64,000 nucleotides of DNA from Allorhodopirellula solitaria (GTDB lineage: Bacteria > Planctomycetota > Planctomycetia > Pirellulales > Pirellulaceae), in assembly GCF_007859855.1 (NCBI RefSeq), contig NZ_SJPK01000015.1, positions 51,143 to 115,142 on the forward strand, read 5' to 3'. Below the pieces are notes generated by a model. The model saw only the letters and a list, made by a program, of their open reading frames with translations, had not been told where the DNA came from and did no database searches. The position numbers and the translations under genes are program-made. Each line of letters starts with the position of its first letter. The stretch's first letter is position 1. Below are positions 57,395 through 64,000 of the stretch, one piece after another.

Positions 57395-58285
57395 CTACGA
57401 GCGACGGCGTCGCCGAGAACACAGACCAATCAAGCCGAGCCCGGTGAAGGCGAGGATTGTGGCAGGTTCAGGCACGGCATTTAATCTAATACCATCGCTC
57501 GTCGTCTGGTATGTCCAGCCGTTATTGGACGGTGTGGTACCAGCAAGCTTGACAAACGTGGTATCCAGCGCGATGTTTGCTTCGGTAGTCGCTGGCGGCG
57601 AGAAAAGCGAATTACTCGCGACATTCTTAAATGTCAGTGAACCGAGGTCACCGACTCCGCTCAGCACATTAAACCCACCACGTTGCAATCCAATTGAACC
57701 TCCGCTACTGCCTCCTTCAAACTGAAAGAAGCCAGGACCAGCGCCTTGACCCATATCTTGCAAACCAGCTGCGATTTCCAAGTCATAATCTGATGAACCG
57801 AAATGCTTTAAACCATCACCCGAAGAATTGTCAGCACTCGCGTAGGACGAGAGCAAACTCCCACTACCGCCAGACAACATCACTGCCACGACATCGTCGG
57901 CGACACCTGCAATCTCTGCGGCAAACACAGGATCTATTAAGTCCCCAAGCCGATACCCGGAAACAGCATCAGGAGCAACTAGATTGTACCCTCCACTCCC
58001 CTGCATAAGTTGTGCAGAAAACATCGCGACCGCATGACCGCCCATGAAATCCTGTCCGGTCGCCGAGTCATTCAGCCCAACTCCAGCCACGACGAACCCG
58101 TAGATTATATCTCCGTCTGAATAACCAGTGGCACCTAAGTCAACATAAGCCGCCAAGCCCGCAGGACTGGTCGTTGAGATCAGGTCTTCCAAACCATTGA
58201 AAGTCAGAACTGACCCGAGAAGACCAGCTTGAGCAGGAACCGCGAAAACTGCCAGCGCAGCAACGCACAAAAATTTACGTAACAT
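57395..58285 (-). CDS. PEP-CTERM surface protein
   Basis: 296 residues. A signal peptide (1-20, MLRKFLCVAALAVFAVPAQA) starts the protein, and the C terminus is a full PEP-CTERM signal: VPEPATILAFTGLGLIGLCSRRRRR, that is, the VPEP motif, a hydrophobic helix and an arginine-rich tail. The body is low-complexity, Gly/Ser-rich (for example GGSGSLLSSYASADNSSGDGLKH), as in many such proteins. The exosortase at 25733 would cleave it and anchor the mature protein to the surface. Function otherwise unknown. Confidence 0.93.
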   Translation of the reverse strand: MLRKFLCVAALAVFAVPAQAGLLGSVLTFNGLEDLISTTSPAGLAAYVDLGATGYSDGDIIYGFVVAGVGLNDSATGQDFMGGHAVAMFSAQLMQGSGGYNLVAPDAVSGYRLGDLIDPVFAAEIAGVADDVVAVMLSGGSGSLLSSYASADNSSGDGLKHFGSSDYDLEIAAGLQDMGQGAGPGFFQFEGGSSGGSIGLQRGGFNVLSGVGDLGSLTFKNVASNSLFSPPATTEANIALDTTFVKLAGTTPSNNGWTYQTTSDGIRLNAVPEPATILAFTGLGLIGLCSRRRRRS

Positions 58286-58349
58286 ATTGAAATTTCCTAA
58301 ATTGAAAAACTGTCATTGAAAAACTTGGTCGATTGATCAAGATCCTCAA

Positions 58350-58688
58350 CTACGCAGGTTTCAATTTGGCTTCCAAAAAGGGACACGTCGGCAGCGTGGA
58401 ACTCCACACCCGGACGAATTCGGCCATCGGCACGTCAACGGAGGCCGCGAAAGCGTCCACGCTCATCGCAACGCTCGAACCACTCGTGTGACTGGAAGTC
58501 ACCGTCAGGTCCAGTGAAAGATCGCCTTGCTGGAACGCAGCCGGTAAGGCCGGTGCGTCGTCGTCCACGGGCATACTCATCGACACGACCGCCTCTGGGA
58601 CTTGCTCAGCACGCACCATGATGCCCGCCGAAGCAAAGTTTGCTCCGAAACACATCAGGATCACGATCATGAGAAAGCGGGCGTACAT
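58350..58688 (-). CDS. small secreted protein
   Basis: 112 residues from the ATG at 58688. A signal peptide (MYARFLMIVILMCFGANFASA) is followed by a short Ser/Val-rich mature part (SLDLTVTSSHTSGSSVAMSVDAFAASVDVP). A frame open to 58793 is not needed. Its mature N terminus GIM resembles that of the neighbouring PEP-CTERM protein at 59838, but no PEP-CTERM tail is present. Function unknown. Confidence 0.5.
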   Translation of the reverse strand: MYARFLMIVILMCFGANFASAGIMVRAEQVPEAVVSMSMPVDDDAPALPAAFQQGDLSLDLTVTSSHTSGSSVAMSVDAFAASVDVPMAEFVRVWSSTLPTCPFLEAKLKPA

Positions 58689-59006
58689 GTGGCTATTTAT
58701 AAACATCCATGTGAGGGGTGTCAAGCTGCTTACTGAGAAACGGTCGATTATTCTCGCGGCGCGCGTGCAGGCCTCGCCCCCATTTGTGGGCAATCCGCCG
58801 CCGCTAATGTCGCCGACTCAGGGAGCATATTACGTCCGAGCCACTGGGAATGTCAACGGACGAAGTTGGTCTTTGGGGTCGCGTCTCGCACCCCCATCTT
58901 TTGTTTCGGCGTCGGTGAGTCCCCCAGTTGAGCCGCAGCAGGCGGTGCAGACATAAAGTACGCCAACCGCACCGTCCCAAACCCCGCAGCTGACACCCGA
59001 GTCCGC
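58689..59006. other. gene-free spacer
   Basis: About 318 bp without a gene, repeat or convincing hairpin. Confidence 0.4.
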
Positions 59007-59741
59007 TTATCTTACGCCACCCCTGTCATTGCCCACCCTCTTCGACCCACGCGGTCCTCGTCGCGACGGACGCTCTCTGCGGTGACACATCCTCGGGACT
59101 CGCTGGACACTTGGGGCAACCGAGATGTTCTGCACGATAAGGTAGCCAACGACCACCCCAGCCTGCTGCACCAGGGCGCTCAGCATGCTGCATGTCCGCG
59201 AGGGCTCGAGCAACTGCCCTAACTCAACGGCGACGACAAACAGTTCCAGTACGCCGATGACGAGGATGTCGGACGGATGGTATATTGCGCCACGCGCCGC
59301 GTGCTCCTCACGCGGCAGACACTTCAGAAACATCGCCGCCAGTCCGCCGAGGACCGCACCCAACATCCACGAGCGGAACAGCGTCAGTACGTTGTACGTG
59401 TCGCTTCCAGCGGGATCCCGCAGCGGTGAGTCCGTAAAGCTGTGCCATCGCTCGCGCAAGAATTCCGGATCGGTGTTGAACTCCATCGGCAGCCACGCCA
59501 ACGAGCAGATTACGGTAGCCTGCAAGCATACCAAGGCGAACCAAAAGCCGGGCGACCGACATGTTTGCTGCCAACGCGGCACGAAGGATTGAAGACGCCC
59601 CCCAGAGACTGCCACGGCAAACAAAGCCCCCGCGATCGAGCCGAGAACAAGGAATACGGCGTCGGTTGCCGAGGCGACTCGCGAACGAATCGGAGACGCT
59701 CGCGTCACTTTGTACGTGTCTTGCCAAACCTGTCTCGACAC
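59007..59741 (-). CDS. VanZ-like membrane protein
   Basis: 244 residues with a GTG start. Four or five hydrophobic segments are seen, including DAVFLVLGSIAGALFAVAVSGG and FWFALVCLQATVICSLAWLPM. The C-terminal stretch DILVIGVLELFVVAVELGQLLEPSRTCSMLSALVQQAGVVVGYLI follows the VanZ-like pattern of E-x2-Q followed by a helix with small residues. A basic Arg-rich tail follows (RRERPSRRGPRG). VanZ-family proteins have been linked to glycopeptide resistance and to peptidoglycan or lipid transport. The call is by pattern only. Confidence 0.55.
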   Translation of the reverse strand: MSRQVWQDTYKVTRASPIRSRVASATDAVFLVLGSIAGALFAVAVSGGRLQSFVPRWQQTCRSPGFWFALVCLQATVICSLAWLPMEFNTDPEFLRERWHSFTDSPLRDPAGSDTYNVLTLFRSWMLGAVLGGLAAMFLKCLPREEHAARGAIYHPSDILVIGVLELFVVAVELGQLLEPSRTCSMLSALVQQAGVVVGYLIVQNISVAPSVQRVPRMCHRRERPSRRGPRGSKRVGNDRGGVR

Positions 59742-59837
59742 AACTATACTGATCTATTATGTGAGCGGACGTCAGTCAAAATCTCTTTCACTTTTTTCGC
59801 TCTGGAATCCCAAACAGAGCAAAGATGCGCACCAACA

Positions 59838-60491
59838 ATGAAAATCATCCAGTTCACGCTAGCCATCTTAGCCTTGACTGGTGCCACGAGCCGCGTGTAT
59901 GCGGGAATCATGGTCGATCGGAGTCCGGATGCTACTGGTGCTAAGACAATTGGGTACTATGAGAATCGTTTTGGCGAAGGCGGTCAGTATCTTGGCGAGT
60001 ACTTTTCGTGGGAAGGAGGTGTGCTTACAGGCGGTTCGATCTTCTCGGCATATTGGGCGGGTGAAGTTGGCGATACCGTGCAATTTGTTGTCCTGCCAAC
60101 GGTAGGACCAGGCGTCGCTCCCGTCGTGCAGTCAAGGACGACCATTGACGCGGTCGACAGACTCTCCACTTTGAACAATGACGAGCTGACGAGAAAGCAC
60201 GCGTCAATCTCACCCACTTACTTGCCTACCGGCAACTATTGGTTCTACATGACTGGGGTCGATTTTGATCTTGTTCAAGCGATCGGCAACTGGGGCGATG
60301 GTTATGTTGCCGTCGGAATTGACTCAAACTACGACTTGGAAATTGGAATCGCGGATGCAGGAGGCGATAATTTTTTTCAGTTAGAGGGGAACGTTGTCAC
60401 CGTGCCTGAGCCCACGTCGCTCGCGATTTATGGATTCATTGCCTTTGTTGCCGCAACCGGTACGGTGCGACGCCGCATTCAGAAACAGTGA
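59838..60491 (+). CDS. PEP-CTERM surface protein
   Basis: 217 residues from the ATG at 59838; the frame is open much further upstream, but the signal peptide (MKIIQFTLAILALTGATSRVYA) decides the start. The C terminus carries VPEPTSLAIYGFIAFVAATGTVRRRIQKQ, a PEP-CTERM signal with VPEP, a hydrophobic helix and a basic end. The mature part begins GIMVDRSPDATG. Probable target of the exosortase at 25733. No catalytic domain recognised. Confidence 0.92.
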   Translation: MKIIQFTLAILALTGATSRVYAGIMVDRSPDATGAKTIGYYENRFGEGGQYLGEYFSWEGGVLTGGSIFSAYWAGEVGDTVQFVVLPTVGPGVAPVVQSRTTIDAVDRLSTLNNDELTRKHASISPTYLPTGNYWFYMTGVDFDLVQAIGNWGDGYVAVGIDSNYDLEIGIADAGGDNFFQLEGNVVTVPEPTSLAIYGFIAFVAATGTVRRRIQKQ

Positions 60492-60602
60492 ATCACGCTT
60501 CTAAAGCGGCGGGGGTCAGGCCCATATCTGGGATTCGCGACGCTAGTCAGAAGCGGTGCGAAGATTGTCGCCCGGGTTTGCGTGTTAAATCGTTCAGGGG
60601 AC

Positions 60603-60627
60603 CTACGCTATCGGCTCGGAGAGCCGA
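60603..60627. repeat. CTAC-flanked hairpin (REP-like) in the 60492-60767 gap
   Basis: CTAC (60603-60606) precedes TCGGCTC-GGA-GAGCCGA (60611-60627), a 7-bp perfect stem. Together with the similar elements at 28252 and 9719 it suggests an interspersed family. The rest of the gap to 60767 shows no gene. Confidence 0.4.
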
Positions 60628-60767
60628 GCGACATTTGTTGCAGGATTAGTTCCGAACGTCACCGACTCTGATCTCGGTTGAGGGTTTGAACTCTTTGCCG
60701 AAGACGTGCTGGCCACATCGGTAAACTCTGTCGCACGGGCCAGTGCCCACTCCAATCGCAACACTGC

Positions 60768-61895
60768 CTACGTTGTCGCAGCATAGACACCGACGACTTT
60801 CTGCATTCGCTGCGAAAAGGAGAAACGATCCTCGACAGTGGTCCGGCCCGCCTCGCTTAGCCGGTCACGTAGCTCGGCATCGCCGAGCAATTCGGCAATG
60901 GCACCCTGCAAGGCCGGGAGGTCGTCTGGTGCGACGAGGCGGCCATTGACGTCATGCTGAATCAGCTTGGGCATCCCTGCGATCTCGGTTGCGACCACGG
61001 GCACGCCCATCGCCATCGCTTCGAGCACCACGTTGGGCAACCCTTCGCGGCGACTGCTCAGCACGTACAAATCCGCGGCGCGGTAGAGAGTCCGTGGATC
61101 TTGCACAAAACCGAGCAATCGAATTCGGTCGCCATGCCCGGTGCTGGCAATAAGTCGTTCAAGCGGTCCCTGCTCTGCCCCTCCCCCAGCGATCACCAAG
61201 CCGACGTCGACGCCGCCATCGATCAGGTTGGCAACCGCCCGGACCAAGATATCAAAGCCCTTTTCCTGCGATAAACGCCCAACAGCGACGACGAGTTGTT
61301 GGTCAGGGGGGACGCCCAGCTCGCGTTTCGCGTCGTCGCGAGTCATATCCAGCTCGTAGTCATCGAGGGCGATTGCATTATCGATCAACGACAAGTTCTC
61401 GTTCGGCACCTTCAACCGAATGCAATCGTCGTAGAGATCCTGGGAAACACAGATCACCTCGTCATACCGGGGCAGACACTGTCGATCGATGTAATAGTAG
61501 AGCGGAGTCTTCCAGGTCTTCTGCACCCAGCCGTGGACAGTCGTCACCAGCCGCATGGGATGATCGCGACGTAACATCAATCCCAGCAGGTTCGACTTAT
61601 AGTCATGCCCATGCCAGATCGCGGGCTGATGCTCTTGAACGATCTCTCGCAAACGCCCCAAAATCCGCCAGTCTGAAAATCCAAAGTCGTCGACAGCGAT
61701 CAGTGGGGCAGCACTGGCGGCGGCGCGATCTTCGATCGCCGCGAATTCTGAATCGGCTGGATCCCGCAAATACACGCACACCGAACGATACCCCAGTGGA
61801 TTCAGAAACCGAGGCGAATTCAGAATCGTCTTTTCCGGACCGCCACCGGTGCCGCTGACGACACGGGCATGCATGACAAGTGGGCTTTCGGGCAT
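60768..61895 (-). CDS. GT4-family glycosyltransferase
   Basis: 375 residues from the ATG at 61895 (MPESPLVMHARVV). The GT-B fold is visible: N-terminal HARVVSGTGGGPEKTI with a helix start, IWHGHDYKSNLLGLML, and in the C-terminal domain VAVGRLSQEKGFDILVRA, the nucleotide-sugar Glu motif SSRREGLPNVVLEAMAMGVPVVATEIAGMPKLI, and a glycine-rich loop (NGRLVAPDDLPAL). Family GT4 retaining enzymes transfer sugars from UDP or GDP donors to lipid or polysaccharide acceptors. It lies in an accessory region with a sulfotransferase (62005) on the same strand, 109 bp upstream of its start, so both may act on a surface glycan. Confidence 0.92.
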   Translation of the reverse strand: MPESPLVMHARVVSGTGGGPEKTILNSPRFLNPLGYRSVCVYLRDPADSEFAAIEDRAAASAAPLIAVDDFGFSDWRILGRLREIVQEHQPAIWHGHDYKSNLLGLMLRRDHPMRLVTTVHGWVQKTWKTPLYYYIDRQCLPRYDEVICVSQDLYDDCIRLKVPNENLSLIDNAIALDDYELDMTRDDAKRELGVPPDQQLVVAVGRLSQEKGFDILVRAVANLIDGGVDVGLVIAGGGAEQGPLERLIASTGHGDRIRLLGFVQDPRTLYRAADLYVLSSRREGLPNVVLEAMAMGVPVVATEIAGMPKLIQHDVNGRLVAPDDLPALQGAIAELLGDAELRDRLSEAGRTTVEDRFSFSQRMQKVVGVYAATT

Positions 61896-62004
61896 TGTAG
61901 ACAATACTAAGTCAGAGATTGATCTTTTCAGTGAACTCGTTGACGCCCGTGGAAAACACGGCTCCATTTGACGAACTGGAGTGCAAAGCTGTACGAATAT
62001 GCTC

Positions 62005-62658
62005 TCACGCGGTTTTAATTACGCCTGGAATCTTACGAGCCGCCCTGCCGAGTTTCGAGACCGCTTTCCGGCTTAATGTAAAAATGCTGTCTGGACGTTC
62101 GCTAGGACGTGAACTGCAGTCGTTCGCATTGTAAAGTTCGTCAAACTCTGCCAACGCCAGGTCTCGGTCGCCCTCAGCATCAATCCTCTCCCAAAAGACA
62201 GCGAAACCCGACCTGACTTCATCCAGGTCAATGGTCATCGCACTGTGCTTATTCCTGAGAAAGAACTCAATATTCTCCGTGACGGTATTAACGTAGTCAC
62301 GTGATATTTCAAGTGACCACGCCTCAATGTCGGCGGGCAAAGACATATAGATTCCTCTCGCGTAGGCCGGGATAATATTCTCAGACCCTAACCGCTTCGC
62401 GTAGCTACTGGCCGTGGCTTCTGCATCTCGCTTCAGATGAACGTAAAACGCGTCGTCACCATATGTTTTATCAAGACGACCGAGAAACCACGCCAGACGG
62501 TTGTCCGATTCGATGTGGTTGTCTTTGTAGTTTAGCCGTTCTTCACCAAGCTTGCTCACACGCGACTCATGAGAAGCAGTGTAGTTGCTAATATGACTGC
62601 ATGCACGCTCGAATGTCGTCGACCCGCACCGGCCAGTGCTAAGAATAAAAATATTCAT
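62005..62658 (-). CDS. sulfotransferase-like protein
   Basis: 217 residues. The N-terminal motif ILSTGRCGSTTFERACS is the 5'-phosphosulfate-binding loop of PAPS-dependent sulfotransferases. YVHLKRDAEATASSYAKRLG resembles the 3'-phosphate motif (R-D-x-x-S). It is shorter than cytosolic sulfotransferases (about 250-300), fitting the compact bacterial Sulfotransfer_3 type. Its gene is AT-richer than the neighbours, suggesting transfer. Substrate unknown; context (a glycosyltransferase, PEP-CTERM proteins) suggests a surface carbohydrate. Confidence 0.75.
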   Translation of the reverse strand: MNIFILSTGRCGSTTFERACSHISNYTASHESRVSKLGEERLNYKDNHIESDNRLAWFLGRLDKTYGDDAFYVHLKRDAEATASSYAKRLGSENIIPAYARGIYMSLPADIEAWSLEISRDYVNTVTENIEFFLRNKHSAMTIDLDEVRSGFAVFWERIDAEGDRDLALAEFDELYNANDCSSRPSERPDSIFTLSRKAVSKLGRAARKIPGVIKTA

Positions 62659-62873
62659 ATCCGCTCGCTGTTCAAGGGTATATAGTGGTCAAAATCCATC
62701 ATTTCCAATATCTTTAATTCGTGTTGCGGTGAAAGCCGATCCGTTACGGCCTAGTATTTCGGTTTTTTGCGGAATGGTTCTTCTCGGAATTTGGTGGCAT
62801 GCTACAGATTGCCCAGACCGTTCCAACGTGGCGGACTTTCCAAGGCATGTATTCCTGCCACGGCAAACGCACA
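62659..62873. other. spacer before the ISAs1-type transposase
   Basis: A 215-bp stretch with no gene. The end of the IS element must lie here, but its inverted repeat cannot be identified because the other end is outside the window. Confidence 0.35.
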
Positions 62874-64000
62874 CTATAGCACGGGAATTCCCAGTACTTT
62901 AGCGAGATAGTCCAGGTTCCAACCAGCGACTCGTCGCCTCATCGCAACGCTGTACTTGTCGTCTTGCTGCTTCAGCATGCTCAGACCAAAGCGTTTCAGC
63001 CACGCCATATTGTTCGCAGTGTTTCGCTCGCGGACTCGATTTTCATCCTCGCGGAATGTCACATCGAGGCACCAATGAAGCGTGTTCTCGATCGCCCAGT
63101 GACCGCGTACGTAGCGAGCAAACTTCTTTACTCCCGGTACAATCGAAGCGATGAAGAATCGAACCTCGGTTGAGGACTTTGAGCCACTCTCACTTTGCCG
63201 GATAGCGACACCGATCGTGCGTAGTCCTGGCCATCTGTCGAAGTTCGCAAGTTCCTTCGGGGCCCGCATATGGTAGTAGGTGATTTCATCCACACGACCG
63301 TGTCCTTTGAGAGTCTCAGCGTAGCGGCGTACCTTGATGTCCGCGAAGTCATTTTCCATATGCTCGGTGATATAGTCCCGTACGGAGTCATGCAGCTTTC
63401 CTTGGTTGCCCTTAAGCGCAAGAACAAAGTCACCTTCGCCATCAATGATCTTCCTAGCAATCTCTCGCTGACACCCTGCAGCGTCGATCGTGACCACCGC
63501 ACCCTTGATTTCAATATTGTCCAGAAGTTCAGGAATCGCAGTGATTTCGTTAGATTTCTCTTCGGTGGCGAGTTGTCCAAGGCTGATCGAGCGATCTACT
63601 GCCCAGGCGCTTACCAACCACAAAGGCCCCAGTCCTTTTGACCGATCATGGCTGCGTCGGAGAGCCTTCCCGTCAATCGCGATCTGATTCATAGCGGCAT
63701 CTTCCTCCAACGGTGCAACCTTTTGAATCCATGCCTGGAAACAGTTCTGAAATGCGAGTGGCTTGAGGGCTGCAAGCAAGCGTCCCAAGGTATCGTGAGA
63801 CGGAATACCGTTGGGGAGTTTGAGATGCTTTTTCAGCCATGCTTGATTCGTGTCCGCCCAGATGCCGATTGCTTGCGGTCCATCGGCTCCTGCAATGACC
63901 GCCATGATACAAATGACGAGTAGATCGCCGAAGATATGGAGTCGATTAACGTGGGAACGAGGGTCGTTGAGTTCGTCAAAACAAGTGAGTATCGAATCGA
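62874..64000 (-). CDS. ISAs1-family transposase, N-terminal end outside the window
   Basis: The frame runs from a stop at 62874 through an internal ATG at 63905 and remains open to the right edge. The extra part reads CFDELNDPRSHVNRLHIFGDLLVICIMAVIAGADG, the usual ISAs1 N terminus, so the true start lies outside. DDE residues: Asp in NQIAIDGKALRRS, Asp in AVVTIDAAGCQ, Glu in RGHWAIENTLHWCLDVTFREDENRVR. No frameshift is seen. Probably an intact IS continuing beyond the window. Confidence 0.88.
   Translation of the reverse strand, partial: DSILTCFDELNDPRSHVNRLHIFGDLLVICIMAVIAGADGPQAIGIWADTNQAWLKKHLKLPNGIPSHDTLGRLLAALKPLAFQNCFQAWIQKVAPLEEDAAMNQIAIDGKALRRSHDRSKGLGPLWLVSAWAVDRSISLGQLATEEKSNEITAIPELLDNIEIKGAVVTIDAAGCQREIARKIIDGEGDFVLALKGNQGKLHDSVRDYITEHMENDFADIKVRRYAETLKGHGRVDEITYYHMRAPKELANFDRWPGLRTIGVAIRQSESGSKSSTEVRFFIASIVPGVKKFARYVRGHWAIENTLHWCLDVTFREDENRVRERNTANNMAWLKRFGLSMLKQQDDKYSVAMRRRVAGWNLDYLAKVLGIPVL

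Noticed and set aside
60492..60767. A tRNA gene or other RNA gene in this gap
   Set aside because: No T-loop (GGTTCGAATCC) or acceptor stem pattern is found; only a short hairpin.
62874..63905. Complete 343-residue transposase starting at 63905
   Set aside because: The frame continues upstream with the conserved ISAs1 N terminus to the window edge, so the start at 63905 is internal.

Overview
The window looks like a chromosome segment of a marine planctomycete of the Rhodopirellula/Pirellulaceae type. The call rests on gene content: an exosortase and two PEP-CTERM proteins, a DUF1080/PVC-type heme-binding fusion protein, a very large Ser/Thr kinase with WD40 repeats, a FemAB-like protein of the exosortase type, and moderately high GC with loosely packed genes on both strands. 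The species is not determined.

Layout. 1-9486: the N-terminal part of an ExeA-like AAA ATPase cut by the left edge, queG, a solute-binding lipoprotein, xylulokinase, and a 1262-residue secreted DUF1080/beta-propeller/HEAT/cytochrome protein. 10286-14782: a tight minus-strand operon, PfkB-type adenosine kinase, response regulator, TrkH, NfeD, with a small SpoA/FliN-like gene upstream. 15373-17833: two SpoIIAA-like proteins around a universal stress protein, then a small zinc-ribbon membrane protein. 18057-30926: exosortase, Wzc-like tyrosine autokinase and a 1671-residue TPR protein, with a divergent FHA-like membrane protein and a FemAB/YdcF-like/coiled-coil operon. 31088-38649: K+/H+-type antiporter, tRNA threonylcarbamoylation protein, WD40 Ser/Thr kinase and small secreted or membrane proteins. 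38700-44406: metH and a siroheme sulfite reductase, divergently arranged, joining sulfide formation to methionine synthesis. 44540-51513: EF-hand protein, gltX and a nucleotide-sugar dehydrogenase, separated by four arrays of an 82-bp repeat.

The most striking feature is the 45.4-51.5 kb stretch. About 25 copies of an 82-bp unit, all in one orientation, lie in four arrays around a RAYT (REP-associated Y1 transposase) gene. On the minus strand each unit carries GTAG, two bases and a hairpin, the signature of REP elements, and most also carry an inverted half, as in BIMEs. The hairpin stem shows compensatory base changes. The RAYT gene itself carries a single in-frame TAG just before the stretch that should hold the catalytic tyrosine. 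The arrays are stop-free on the plus strand and give long spurious reading frames.

51840-62658 is an accessory region: a FeeM-like N-acyl amino acid synthase, a VAO-type FAD oxidase and a methyltransferase (possibly a small lipid or natural-product pathway), a complete ISKra4-family IS with perfect 26-bp terminal repeats placed at the methyltransferase stop codon, two PEP-CTERM proteins, a VanZ-like protein, a GT4 glycosyltransferase and a sulfotransferase. The right edge cuts an ISAs1-family transposase. I saw no rRNA, tRNA or CRISPR array.
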